From the NCBI RefSeq assembly GCF_010728325.1, contig NZ_AP022570.1:1674001-1738000 (forward strand): a DNA stretch of 64,000 bases, in the 5' to 3' direction. Shown here piece by piece: positions 54,943-63,888 of this stretch. This DNA is from Mycolicibacterium poriferae. Lineage in GTDB: Bacteria; Actinomycetota; Actinomycetes; Mycobacteriales; Mycobacteriaceae. Below the pieces are notes generated by a model, which saw only the letters and a program-made list of their open reading frames with translations, was not told the DNA's origin and did no database searches. The translations under genes and the position numbers were made by a program. Position 1 is the stretch's first letter; each line of letters begins with the position of its first letter.

Positions 54943-54968
54943 TGCCAGGGCTGTCACGGTCCTAGCGT
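54926..54968 (+). promoter_or_regulatory. DosR-like box and -10 element
   Basis: GGGACCTACGGCCCT (54926-54940) is a good degenerate DosR box. TAGCGT (54963-54968) follows at a distance that places the box centre about 42 bases before the expected transcription start, as for class II activation. It would drive the gene at 55011 separately from the persulfide operon. Confidence 0.6.
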
Positions 54969-55010
54969 CGTCCCTGACGGGTTTTCGCATCGATTGTTCG
55001 GGAGGGCACC

Positions 55011-55604
55011 GTGACTCAGCCCGCGTCCCCCGGCGCGCATACCGAACTGCCCGGAACCTGCCCGGTATGCGGCGCGCAGCTCGGGCCCTGGGTCGAGCCC
55101 GCAGGCCGTCCCTGGTACCGCCGGTTCTCCGTCTGGATCGCCGCGACGGTGATCGGCACCGTGGTGCTGACATCGGCGTTCCTCGCCGTCACCCTGTCCG
55201 ACGAGCCGGCGGGGCCAGCACGCCTCACGCCCGCGGACCGCACTGCACTGGCCGAATGGTGGTCGGGCGCCTACCCCGCCGTCCACGATCTCGACACCGG
55301 CATCAACGACACGACCCGCGCCATGCAGCAGTTGGACGCCACGGTGGTGGCGTCGGCGTGTCAACGGATGCACGACGCCGCGGCGGTGGCGGTGCCCGCG
55401 CACCTGCCGGCGCCCGACCCGTACGTCACCGCGGAATTGACTGCGGCCGCCGGCGACGCCCACGCCGCGGCGCACATGTGTCTGTCGGTGTTGCAGCGAT
55501 CGCTCAACAACTACGACGGCGAGTTCGCTTCCACACTGGACCAGGCCGACAGGCATCTCGACGATGCGCTGGAGTTGGTGAACCGCAGCATCACCGAGCA
55601 GTGA
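55011..55604 (+). CDS. membrane-anchored hypothetical protein with zinc-ribbon start
   Basis: A 197-residue protein from a GTG preceded by GGGAGGG. The N-terminus has CPVCGAQLGPWV, half of a zinc ribbon, then one membrane segment (WIAATVIGTVVLTSAFLAVT, about 42-61) and a helical outer domain with two Cys (ACQRMHDAA, MCLSVLQRS) that could form a disulfide. Family unknown. A DosR-like box and -10 element lie upstream. Its stop overlaps the 3' end of the convergent hydrolase by 14 bases. Confidence 0.75.
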   Translation: MTQPASPGAHTELPGTCPVCGAQLGPWVEPAGRPWYRRFSVWIAATVIGTVVLTSAFLAVTLSDEPAGPARLTPADRTALAEWWSGAYPAVHDLDTGINDTTRAMQQLDATVVASACQRMHDAAAVAVPAHLPAPDPYVTAELTAAAGDAHAAAHMCLSVLQRSLNNYDGEFASTLDQADRHLDDALELVNRSITEQ

Positions 55605-56523
55605 GCGGCATCAGGTGACGCAGCAGGAAGTCGCGGTGGTCCCGGGCGACTTCGTCGCGTACGGCACCGTGGTACATGTCGAAATGCCCGACCGGATAGA
55701 TCCGGATCTCGGGATGCTGTGCCCGGCCGATCTTCTGCAGCACGAAAGCCGATGAGACCTCCGAATCGTCACGGGCCAGTGTCACCAGGAGAGGGGAGCG
55801 GATCCTCTCGACTGTGCCGGCTCGGTATCGGGGGGCGTGGAACAGGAACCGCGGGGTGAACGCGTTACGCCAGCGCGGAGAGCCCTGCTCGACCTGTCGG
55901 AACAGGCCCGCCAACGCGGGATCGCTGAACGCGGCATGACCGAGCGGTCCGTAGACAGGGAGGTAGTGCGGTGACACCCCCAGCCGTCCCCGAGCCGCGT
56001 CGAGGAGGGCCGGACCCATCAGTCGCCCCGCGGCCAGCGCGCTGCGCGCGGGTCCGGGGTGATGCGGTGGTCTGTAGCGCCCCCGCAGACCCCTGTACAT
56101 GTCGAGAGCGGGCACGTTGGCGACCACCGCAGCCAACCGGGGGTCCTCGGCCGCGACGACGATGACGTGGCTGCCGCCCAGCGAGGTCCCCCACAGGGCG
56201 ACGCGATCGGCGTCCACGTCGTCGCGAGAGCGAACGTGGGTGAGCGCGCTGCGGATGTCCGTCAGTTGGCGCTGCGAATCCACCAGCTGCCGCGGCTGGC
56301 CCTCGCTGGCGCCGAAATGGCGGTAGTCGAAGGTCAGTACGGCGAACCCGGCTGCGGCGAACACTGCGGCGAAGTCGGGGAGAATCCAGTCCATCGTCCC
56401 GGAGAAGCCGTGCGCCATCACTACGCACGGATGACGCCCCGGTCGGTTCGGTCGGTAGAACACCGCGGCGATCGTCGACCCGCCGGACTCGAAGGTAACC
56501 TCGCGGGCTCCGTACCCGACCAT
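55591..56523 (-). CDS. alpha/beta hydrolase
   Basis: A 310-residue alpha/beta hydrolase. VVMAHGFSGTMDWILPDF carries the oxyanion region, Ser114 in ALWGTSLGGSHV is the nucleophile, and Asp in VTLARDDSEVSS and His in PVGHFDMYHG complete the triad. The lid between about 160 and 235 is Gly/Pro/Arg-rich. Similar to dienelactone-hydrolase-like or xylan-esterase-like proteins of mycobacteria; the substrate is unknown. Confidence 0.88.
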   Translation of the reverse strand: MVGYGAREVTFESGGSTIAAVFYRPNRPGRHPCVVMAHGFSGTMDWILPDFAAVFAAAGFAVLTFDYRHFGASEGQPRQLVDSQRQLTDIRSALTHVRSRDDVDADRVALWGTSLGGSHVIVVAAEDPRLAAVVANVPALDMYRGLRGRYRPPHHPGPARSALAAGRLMGPALLDAARGRLGVSPHYLPVYGPLGHAAFSDPALAGLFRQVEQGSPRWRNAFTPRFLFHAPRYRAGTVERIRSPLLVTLARDDSEVSSAFVLQKIGRAQHPEIRIYPVGHFDMYHGAVRDEVARDHRDFLLRHLMPLTAR

Positions 56524-56605
56524 GTGTCGAGCGTATGCCGATTTTCGGCCAGACGGACTCCGCGCGTGTGACCAAGGACTCCTGTGGGCGTTCCGGACGT
56601 GCGGC

Positions 56606-56618
56606 TAGCGTCAGGGAG
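56606..56618 (+). promoter_or_regulatory. -10 element of a probable leaderless promoter
   Basis: TAGCGT at 56606-56611 is seven bases before ATG 56619. The only purine-rich stretch, AGGGAG, touches the ATG directly, so it cannot act as a normal ribosome binding site. A leaderless transcript is the simplest explanation. Confidence 0.45.
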
Positions 56619-57893
56619 ATGGAACCCAGCGACACCGCCGGACCGAGCCGGCCAGCGCGGCGTTCCGTCGTCGACCGCGTGCCGGGGTCGGCCCCGGTGC
56701 GCAACGTCATCGGACCTCTGACCAGGACAGGCAGGTACTACGCGCGGTCGTGGCGCGACTATCTCGACGACGGGCCCCAGCAGATGCCGATCGCCCGGCC
56801 CACTGTCGCGCTGGCCGCAGAGGCCCTGCGCGACGAGGTCGTCCTGCTCGGCCTGCGGGCACGCCGTCCGGTCAGCGATCCGCAGGCGTTCGAGCGCATC
56901 CACGCCGAGGTCCTGGCGGCACTCGAGTTCTACGGCGCCGGCGGATGGCTGGACAACCCCAAGGGCTTCTTCCGTGCCCCGGGGCGGCTGGACGCGCTCG
57001 AGGTCCGCCCGGTGCAGCGTCGAAACCGGTCGTATTATCGGCTGCGCTGGGACAGCGGCTATCGTCCGCGACGCGGCGAGCCCGGCGCCGACAGGTGGCT
57101 GGGCTACCAGGCCGTCAGCCACGGCTACGGTCTCATGCTGCGCCACCGCGAGCCCCAGCCGTGGCTGGTGTGCGTGCACGGCACCGAGATGGGTCGGGCG
57201 GCCATCGACCTGGCGTTGTTCCGGGCGTGGTACCTGCACGAAAGGCTCGGTCTCAACGTCGTTCTCCCGGTGCTGCCACTACACGGTCCCCGCGCCAAAG
57301 GGCTGCCCAAAGGCGCCGTGTTCCCCGGTGAAGACGTGCTCGACGACATCCACGCCACGGCCAACGCCGTCTGGGATGTCCGGGGCGTGTTGGGCTGGAT
57401 CCGGCAACAGGAACCCGACGCCTCGATCGGGATCTACGGGTTGTCGCTGGGGGGCTTCATCGCCGCTCTCGTGGCCAGTCTCGATAAAGACCTGACCTGC
57501 GCGGTGCTCGGTGTTCCGGTCGCCGACCTCATCGAACTCCTCGGGCGGCATTCCGGGTTGTCGCAGGACGACCCCCGCCGAGACACCATCGCCCTGGCCA
57601 CTCCGCTCGGCCGCATGATCTCCCCGCTCTCGCTGACACCGAAGGTGCCGATGTCCGGCCGCTTCATCTATGCCGGGCTCGCCGATCAGGTGGTACATCC
57701 ACGCGAGCAGGTCAACAGGCTGTGGGACCACTGGGGCCGGCCTGAGATCGAGTGGTATCGGGGCGGTCACGCGGGTTTCTTCCAGTCCCGCCCGGTGCAG
57801 CAGTTCGTCACCGACGCCTTGATCCAGTCGGGTTTGGTGAGAGGAGTCGACCCCACCGACCGGTCCGGTCGTCCGGACACGAAGACCGGCTGA
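56619..57893 (+). CDS. alpha/beta hydrolase family protein
   Basis: A 424-residue hydrolase with an N-terminal extension of about 180 residues (Arg-rich, helical) before the core. The core has PWLVCVHGTEMGRAAID (oxyanion region), Ser276 in IGIYGLSLGGFIAALV, an Asp in FIYAGLADQVVHPRE and His in WYRGGHAGFFQS. It starts on the opposite strand from the smaller hydrolase, 95 bases away. ATG 56619 fits a leaderless promoter; an upstream in-frame ATG at 56535 would add 28 residues. Substrate unknown. Confidence 0.85.
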   Translation: MEPSDTAGPSRPARRSVVDRVPGSAPVRNVIGPLTRTGRYYARSWRDYLDDGPQQMPIARPTVALAAEALRDEVVLLGLRARRPVSDPQAFERIHAEVLAALEFYGAGGWLDNPKGFFRAPGRLDALEVRPVQRRNRSYYRLRWDSGYRPRRGEPGADRWLGYQAVSHGYGLMLRHREPQPWLVCVHGTEMGRAAIDLALFRAWYLHERLGLNVVLPVLPLHGPRAKGLPKGAVFPGEDVLDDIHATANAVWDVRGVLGWIRQQEPDASIGIYGLSLGGFIAALVASLDKDLTCAVLGVPVADLIELLGRHSGLSQDDPRRDTIALATPLGRMISPLSLTPKVPMSGRFIYAGLADQVVHPREQVNRLWDHWGRPEIEWYRGGHAGFFQSRPVQQFVTDALIQSGLVRGVDPTDRSGRPDTKTG

Positions 57894-57899
57894 GGCGAA

Positions 57900-58790
57900 T
57901 CAGTCCTGCCGCGCGACGATCACCGGAACTTGCGCCGAGTGCACGAGCGCGCTGCTCACCGACCCCAGGAGCATGCCCGAAAAGCCGCCGCGACCATGGC
58001 TACCCACCACCACGAGCTGCGCGTGCCCGGCATGTTCGAGTAGGCGCAGGCCGGGCCGGTCGGCGACCACCACCCGATGCACCTTCACGTCGGGGTACTG
58101 AGCCTGCCAGCCGGACAGCCGCTCGGAGAGCACCTCTTCTTCGCGCTCTTCGATGTTGCGCCACTCGATCGGCGCCCAGTTGATACTCGGAAACTCGAGC
58201 GGACCCATGTCGGTCCACGCGTGCAGCGCAACCAGGTCGACGCCACGGCGCGACGCCTCGTCGAACGCGATCGCCGTGGCCCGTTCCGACGCCGGAGATC
58301 CGTCGATGCCCACCAGGACGGGATCCTGTGGGGAAGGGCTGTGTTCGGTATGGACGACCGCGACCGGACAATGCGCGTGATGGACCAGCCCGGAACTGAC
58401 CGAGCCCAACAGCGCGCGGTCCACGGCATTTTGCCCGAGGCAGCCGACGACGACCAGCGCGGCCGACTTGGACATGTCGACCAGCGTGGGGACGATCGGC
58501 CCCGTGATCACCTCGGTGTTGATTTGCGACACGTGGTGGGGCGCCACCTCGGAGGCCAGCTTGCGGGCGTCGTCGACGATGCGCCGCGCCCGGTCCTCCT
58601 CCGCCCGCGCATAGCTCGCCGGCATGTCCGGCATGGGCGATGAGGGCAGCACGATCGGCGGCACCACGTGCACCAGGCTCAGGGCCACGCCCCGCGATTC
58701 GGCGTCCTGCGCAGCCCAGGTCACTGCGGCGGCCGAGGAAGCGGACCCGTCGACCCCTACCACGATGTCGTGGGATGACGTGTCGGTCAT
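57900..58790 (-). CDS. universal stress protein, two domains
   Basis: A 296-residue tandem UspA protein (Rv2623/Rv2005c type). Domain 1 opens HDIVVGVDGSASSAAAVTWA and has VVGCLGQNAVDRALLGSVSS; domain 2 opens VLVGIDGSPASERATAIAFD and ends VVGSHGRGGFSGMLLGSVSS. Both ATP loops are intact except Cys/Leu-Gly-Gln in the first. It converges on the hydrolase gene. Upstream, GGGACTTCCGGCCTC at 58874-58888 is a DosR-like box. Confidence 0.92.
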   Translation of the reverse strand: MTDTSSHDIVVGVDGSASSAAAVTWAAQDAESRGVALSLVHVVPPIVLPSSPMPDMPASYARAEEDRARRIVDDARKLASEVAPHHVSQINTEVITGPIVPTLVDMSKSAALVVVGCLGQNAVDRALLGSVSSGLVHHAHCPVAVVHTEHSPSPQDPVLVGIDGSPASERATAIAFDEASRRGVDLVALHAWTDMGPLEFPSINWAPIEWRNIEEREEEVLSERLSGWQAQYPDVKVHRVVVADRPGLRLLEHAGHAQLVVVGSHGRGGFSGMLLGSVSSALVHSAQVPVIVARQD

Positions 58791-58873
58791 GTGGCTCTCC
58801 GTCCTCGCGTCGTTGAAGCTTCACTCTATTCCGGAAGCGCTTGCTGATCCGGAGCAGTTGGTCGTCGCTGCGA

Positions 58874-58888
58874 GGGACTTCCGGCCTC
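58874..58888. promoter_or_regulatory. DosR-like box upstream of the universal stress gene
   Basis: GGGACTTCCGGCCTC has both DosR half-sites with one mismatch in the second. It lies 84 bases from the start at 58790. A TAGAGT -10 candidate (58823-58828, minus strand) is about 56 bases from its centre, two helical turns further than ideal, so this could be a distal box. Confidence 0.5.
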
Positions 58889-59010
58889 TGCCTGCAGTCG
58901 ATTTCGCCGCCGCACCGGAGCTCGGCAGCGTATCGGTTGCGCACTGCCTCCCGCCGTGTGGCGTCACACAGCCGAACTGCGCAGGTCGGGTCGTTGGACC
59001 CTATCGTCAG

Positions 59011-59026
59011 ATACCCCATAGGGTAT
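59011..59026. promoter_or_regulatory. CstR-type operator before the peroxiredoxin gene
   Basis: ATACCCCATAGGGTAT is a perfect 16-bp match to the ATACCC-type palindromes at 52.8 kb. It lies 37 bases before ATG 59064, directly after a TATCGT -10 candidate (59002-59007), a position where a repressor would block initiation. Confidence 0.8.
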
Positions 59027-59063
59027 AGTCCATTATTGGTAATCGCGTAGAGAGGATGCATTC

Positions 59064-59786
59064 ATGACCGCCATCGAGACACCGACCCCCGTCACGGGCA
59101 TGCCCCGAATCGGTGACCCCGCACCGTCGTTCACCGCAAGCACCACGCAGGGAGACATCAGCTTTCCGTCCGACTACGTCGGCAGATGGGTCATCCTGTT
59201 CTCCCATCCCGCAGACTTCACCCCGGTGTGCACCAGTGAATTCATGACATTCGCCTCGATGCAGAAAGAGTTCGCGGCCTACAACACCGAGCTGGTCGGG
59301 TTGTCGGTAGACGGTCTCTACAGCCACATCGCATGGCTGCGCACGATCAAGGACAAGATCGCGTTCCGCGACATGCGCGACGTCGAGGTGACGTTCCCGC
59401 TCATCGACGACGTGTCGATGGAGATCGCACAGAAGTACGGCATGATCATGCCGGGTGAGGACTCCACCAAGGCGGTCCGCGCGGTGTTCGTCATCGATCC
59501 CAAGGCCGTGATCCGGGCCATCATCTACTACCCGCTGAGTCTGGGCCGCAACTTCGACGAGTTGCTGCGCGTGGTCAAGGCCCTGCAGACCGCCGATCAT
59601 TTCGAGGTCGCGACCCCTGCGGACTGGCGCCCCGGCGACGCCGTCATCGTGCCGCCGGCCGGCTCGTGTGGGACGGCCAACGACCGGATGACCGGCGGTG
59701 TCGACGGGGTCGAGTGCGAGGACTGGTTCTTCTGCACCAAGCAGCTTCCCGCCGACGAGGTGGAAGCAGCAATCCGGCACCGGTGA
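59064..59786 (+). CDS. 1-Cys-type peroxiredoxin (Prx6-like)
   Basis: A 240-residue AhpC/TSA-family peroxidase of the Prx6 class. The peroxidatic Cys56 lies in SHPADFTPVCTSEF. Three C-terminal cysteines (SCGTAND, VECEDWFFC) could resolve it, as in archaeal Prx6 enzymes. It reduces peroxides and peroxynitrite; peroxiredoxins also react with persulfides. The CstR-type operator before it ties it to the persulfide locus. The start is preceded by AGAGAGG. Confidence 0.92.
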   Translation: MTAIETPTPVTGMPRIGDPAPSFTASTTQGDISFPSDYVGRWVILFSHPADFTPVCTSEFMTFASMQKEFAAYNTELVGLSVDGLYSHIAWLRTIKDKIAFRDMRDVEVTFPLIDDVSMEIAQKYGMIMPGEDSTKAVRAVFVIDPKAVIRAIIYYPLSLGRNFDELLRVVKALQTADHFEVATPADWRPGDAVIVPPAGSCGTANDRMTGGVDGVECEDWFFCTKQLPADEVEAAIRHR

Positions 59787-59891
59787 GGCCGTGTTCGGTC
59801 TGGCCTCACCGGAGGCGGACACTTGCGTGACAGGCGGCGGCGCAGCACGCTGCTAGGCGTGGCCAGAATGACGGTTCGCGGGTAGCGAGCG

Positions 59892-61163
59892 ATGGACGGA
59901 TACTGGTTCGACCTAGCGTTGGTCGTGTTCCTCGTTCTGGTCAACGGGTTGTTGGCCGGCAGTGAGGCGGCGTTCATCTCGCTACGGGAAGGGCAGCTGC
60001 GCGAACTGGAACGCCGGGGCAAGCAACGTGACCGGCTCGTCGTACGTCTGGCGCGCGAACCGAATCGGTTCCTGGCGACCATCCAACTCGGTATCACGCT
60101 CGCCGGCTTCCTCGCCTCGGCGACCGCCGCCGTCACGCTCGCCGAGCCGCTGACCGCCCAACTCCAATTCCTCGGCGGCGCGGCGCAACCGGTCGGGATC
60201 GCCATCGTCACGGTGGTGGTCACGGCATCGACCCTGGTGGTCGGTGAGCTCGCACCCAAACGTCTTGCGATGCAGCATTCCCGGCGCTGGGCAGGGTTGG
60301 TCGCCTCACCGCTCAGCGCTCTTGCGACGATCACCGGGCCCATCGTGTGGTTGCTGGGCAAGGCGACCGATGTGGTGGTCCGCGTGCTCGGCGGCGACCC
60401 GCATCGCGGGCGCGAAGAGCTGACCTTCGAGGAACTGCGGCAACTGATCACCAGCCACGGAGGCCTGACCGCCGAGCAGCGCACCATCATCTCCGGCGCG
60501 TTGGAGATCCACGAACGGCCGCTGCGCGACGTGGTGGTGCCACGCACGGCAGTGTTCCGACTGAACGCGGACATGCCGGTGGCGCAGGCGCGTGCCGAGC
60601 TGGCCGAGTCGGGGCACACCCGGGCGCCGGTCGTGTCCGCCGGCGAGCTCGACGACACCGTCGGAGTGGTACACCTGCGCGATCTACTCGGCACCGACGG
60701 CACGGTCTCCGACGTGGCGCGGGCGGTGCTGAGCCTGCCCGACAGCGTCCGAGTCACCGCCGCCCTGAACCGAATGCTCGCCGAGAGGGAACAGTTCGCG
60801 CTGGTGATCGGCGAACGCGGTGGCGTGGCGGGCATCGTCACCCTCGAGGATCTGCTCGAGGAGATCGTGGGTGAAATCTACGACGAAGCGGATCAGGACG
60901 TGCGGTCGGCGCGGGTGCTGTCGGACGGTAGCCGGATACTGCCCGGCACCTTTCCCGTTCACGATCTCGTCGACGTCGGTATCGATGTCACCGATTTCCC
61001 CAGCGGTGACTACACGACGATCGCCGGGCTGGTGTTGTCGGTCCTCGGCCGCATCCCGACAGAACCGGGAGACCACGTCGAAGTCGCGAATTACCGCCTC
61101 GATGTCACCGCCGTGGACCGCAACGCCATCACCGAGGTGCGGGTGCGACCCCGGTATTCCTAG
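59892..61163 (+). CDS. CNNM/HlyC-type transporter-associated protein
   Basis: A 423-residue membrane protein. The N-terminal CNNM domain has about four hydrophobic segments (LALVVFLVLVNGLLAGSEAA, TVVVTASTLVVGELAPKRLA), then two CBS domains (VVVPRTAVFRLNADMPVAQA; TLEDLLEEIVGEIYDEADQD), and a CorC_HlyC domain at the end. Such proteins are linked to Mg2+/Co2+ efflux or regulation. It converges on the ATPase gene with a 4-base overlap of stops. Confidence 0.9.
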   Translation: MDGYWFDLALVVFLVLVNGLLAGSEAAFISLREGQLRELERRGKQRDRLVVRLAREPNRFLATIQLGITLAGFLASATAAVTLAEPLTAQLQFLGGAAQPVGIAIVTVVVTASTLVVGELAPKRLAMQHSRRWAGLVASPLSALATITGPIVWLLGKATDVVVRVLGGDPHRGREELTFEELRQLITSHGGLTAEQRTIISGALEIHERPLRDVVVPRTAVFRLNADMPVAQARAELAESGHTRAPVVSAGELDDTVGVVHLRDLLGTDGTVSDVARAVLSLPDSVRVTAALNRMLAEREQFALVIGERGGVAGIVTLEDLLEEIVGEIYDEADQDVRSARVLSDGSRILPGTFPVHDLVDVGIDVTDFPSGDYTTIAGLVLSVLGRIPTEPGDHVEVANYRLDVTAVDRNAITEVRVRPRYS

Positions 61164-63886
61164 AGTCGACGAACCATGCTGCTGCGGGCGCGTAACCACT
61201 TCTCGGCCGCGACCACCAGGCTCACGACGACGGCGATACCGAAGATCCGTAGCCAGACCTCGGCCTGCAGAGGGGCGGTATCGAAGATCGTGTTCATCAC
61301 CGGCAGATAGGTGATCGCGATCTGCGCGACAGCTTGCACAGCGACGCCGACGACCAACCACCGATTGGTGAAAAGGCCGATCCGCCAGGCCGAGCGGGTC
61401 AGCGATCGGCAGCTGAACAGGTAGAAGGCCTCGACCACGACGAACACATTGAGCGCCGCGGTGCGCGCTTCGGCCAGCGAAGACCCCTGTGCCAGTTCCC
61501 ATTCGAACAACCACCAGGAGCCCGCGACGAGCAGGCTGGACACGAGAAGGATCCGGCCCATCAGGGCTCGGGTCAGCAGGGGTTGGCCCGGATCGCGTGG
61601 CGGCCGCGTCATGATTCCGGCCTCCTTGGGCTCGAAGGCCAACATCAGGCCGAGCGCCACGGCGGTGGTCATGTTGATCCACAGGATCTGGGTGGGCAGG
61701 ATCGGCAACATCGCCCCCATCGCGATGGCCGCCAGGATCACCAGTCCCTCACCGATGTTGGTGGGCAGTGTCCACGTGATGAACTTGGTCAGGTTGTCGA
61801 AGACCCCGCGGCCTTCCTCGACCGCGGCTTCGATGGTGGCGAAGTCGTCATCGGTGAGCACCATGTCGGCGGCGTCCTTGGCGACCTCGGTACCACCGCG
61901 ACCCATCGCCACGCCGATGCTGGCCTGCCGCAACGCCGGTGCGTCGTTGACGCCGTCGCCCGTCATCGCCACGACATGCCCTTTGGCCTGCAGCGCTTCG
62001 ACCGGGCGCAGCTTCTGTTCGGGGGAGACCCGGGCGAAGACGCTGGCCTCGTCGACGAGGTCGGGGAATTCGTCCGCGCTCAACGCGGCGAGTTGCGCGC
62101 CGGTCATCACCGACCGCCGTCCGGGCGCTCCCGGGACGAGGACGCCCACCGACTCGGCGATGGCGCTGGCGGTGCCCGGATGGTCGCCGGTGATCATCTT
62201 CACTGAGATACCTGCGGAGTGGCAGGCCGCGACCGCCGGTGCGGCCGCGTCTCGCGGCGGATCCAGCATGGCCTGCAGACCCGTGAACGTGATCGATCCT
62301 GATATCTGCGCCTCGGTGAAGTGCGACGGATCGGCCGGTACCGCCACTCCGCAGGCGAGTACCCGCAGACCCTCGGCGGCCAGTGCGTCCGCGGCCGCCA
62401 CCGCCGCCGCGCGGTCGACGCGCCGGAGCGTCCCGTCGGCATCCATCTGTCGTTCACACAGTTCGAGCATGCGCTCGACCGAACCCTTGACCAGCACGAC
62501 GTCCCGGTGCCGTTCGGACCGGTGCAGGGTGGCCATGTACTGGCGTTCGGATGTGAACGGGATCGCCGCCACACGAGGAAAGTCATTCCGGAGGTCCTCG
62601 ATCGCAAGGCCCGCCTTCGCGGCGACCACGAGCATCGCGGCCTCGGTCGGATCGCCGGCGATCTGCCATCGTTGCCCGTCGGGCGAGAGCGCGGCGTCAT
62701 TGCACACGGCACCGGCGACCAGCGTCCAGCGCAACGACTCGTCGGCGTCGACCGACATCGGCTGGCCGTCACCGGTGAGGAGCGCTCCGGTGGGCGCGTA
62801 GCCGGATCCGGTAGCGGTCACGGCATGGTGCGGAGTCCACACCTTGCGCACCGTCATCTGGTTCTCGGTGAGCGTGCCCGTCTTGTCGGCGCAGATCACC
62901 GTGGTCCCGCCCAACGTCTCGACCGCGGGCAACCGCCGGATGACCGCACGCCGCTTTGCCATTCGTGCGACACCGATGGCCAGCGTGATGGTGACCGCCG
63001 CCGGCAGGCCCTCCGGAATGGCGCCGACTGCCAACGCGACCGCGGCGGTGAAGGTCTCCACTGCGTCCTGCCGACGCACCAGACCGAGCGCGAAGGTGGC
63101 AGCGGCCAGCGCCAGGATGCCGATCGTCAGGATCTTGCTGAACCAGGCGAGTTTGGCCGTCAGCGGCGTGGCGAGCACCTCGGCCGAACCGACCAGGCGG
63201 TGGATCTCACCGATCTCGGTCTCCGAACCCGTGGCCACGACGACCCCGGCTCCCGAACCGGCGGTCACCAGTGTCCCGGAGTAGGCCATGTTGCAGCGGT
63301 CGGCCACGGGCGTGGCTTCCGGCAGCACGACTTCGGTCTTGTCCACCGGCACCGATTCCCCGGTGAGCGCGGACTCGTCGACGCGCAGTTCGCTTTCCCG
63401 GATCAATCGGACGTCGGCCGGCACCTTGTCGCCGGCCTCGACCAGAACGAGGTCGCCGGGTACCAACTGATCGGAGCCGATGGTGCGTTCGCGTCCGTCG
63501 CGGATCACCTTGGCCTCGGTGCGCACCATGGAGCGCAGGCTTTGCAGGGCGGTTTCGGCCTTGGTTTCCTGTACGAATCCGACGATGGCATTGACCACCA
63601 CGACGGCGAAGATGACGACCGAATCGACGTATTCGCTCAGCGTGGCGGTGACGACCCCGGCCACCAGCAGCACGTAGATCAAGGGGTGGTGGAACTGGCG
63701 AAGCACCCGTCTGACCAGGCCGGCGCCTCGAGGCGCGGGAAGAGTGTTAGGCCCGAACTCTTTCAGGCGTTCGTCGGCGACCTCGGTGGTCAACCCCCGA
63801 TGGGGGTCGGTCTGCAACAGCAGCACGACCTCGTGGGCGGCGAGGCCGTGGTGAGCGTTCGCCGTCACTGCGTCCGACACGACCAT
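61160..63886 (-). CDS. ctpF: P-type cation ATPase, CtpF-like
   Basis: A 908-residue P2-type ATPase. TGES (175-178) is in the actuator domain, PEGLP (291-295) in the fourth membrane segment, and the phosphorylation site is Asp334 in VICADKTGTLTENQM; GDGVNDAPAL lies in the hinge. The N-terminal HHGLAAHEVVLLLQTDPHRG and the length (905 in M. tuberculosis CtpF, a calcium pump of the DosR regulon) support CtpF over other Ctp proteins. ATG 63886 is preferred over the GTG immediately before. It sits two bases after a universal stress protein gene, as in dormancy loci. Confidence 0.9.
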   Translation of the reverse strand: MVVSDAVTANAHHGLAAHEVVLLLQTDPHRGLTTEVADERLKEFGPNTLPAPRGAGLVRRVLRQFHHPLIYVLLVAGVVTATLSEYVDSVVIFAVVVVNAIVGFVQETKAETALQSLRSMVRTEAKVIRDGRERTIGSDQLVPGDLVLVEAGDKVPADVRLIRESELRVDESALTGESVPVDKTEVVLPEATPVADRCNMAYSGTLVTAGSGAGVVVATGSETEIGEIHRLVGSAEVLATPLTAKLAWFSKILTIGILALAAATFALGLVRRQDAVETFTAAVALAVGAIPEGLPAAVTITLAIGVARMAKRRAVIRRLPAVETLGGTTVICADKTGTLTENQMTVRKVWTPHHAVTATGSGYAPTGALLTGDGQPMSVDADESLRWTLVAGAVCNDAALSPDGQRWQIAGDPTEAAMLVVAAKAGLAIEDLRNDFPRVAAIPFTSERQYMATLHRSERHRDVVLVKGSVERMLELCERQMDADGTLRRVDRAAAVAAADALAAEGLRVLACGVAVPADPSHFTEAQISGSITFTGLQAMLDPPRDAAAPAVAACHSAGISVKMITGDHPGTASAIAESVGVLVPGAPGRRSVMTGAQLAALSADEFPDLVDEASVFARVSPEQKLRPVEALQAKGHVVAMTGDGVNDAPALRQASIGVAMGRGGTEVAKDAADMVLTDDDFATIEAAVEEGRGVFDNLTKFITWTLPTNIGEGLVILAAIAMGAMLPILPTQILWINMTTAVALGLMLAFEPKEAGIMTRPPRDPGQPLLTRALMGRILLVSSLLVAGSWWLFEWELAQGSSLAEARTAALNVFVVVEAFYLFSCRSLTRSAWRIGLFTNRWLVVGVAVQAVAQIAITYLPVMNTIFDTAPLQAEVWLRIFGIAVVVSLVVAAEKWLRARSSMVRRL

Positions 63887-63888
63887 CA

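Noticed and set aside
56574..56590. AAGGACTCCTGTGGGCG as a DosR box before the larger hydrolase
   Set aside because: Only one half-site fits; spacing to the -10 element is too short.
58988..59001. GGGTCGTTGGACCC as a DosR box
   Set aside because: The half-sites are inverted relative to DosR (GGGTC-GACCC, not GGGAC-GTCCC); it overlaps the promoter of the peroxiredoxin gene but its meaning is unclear.
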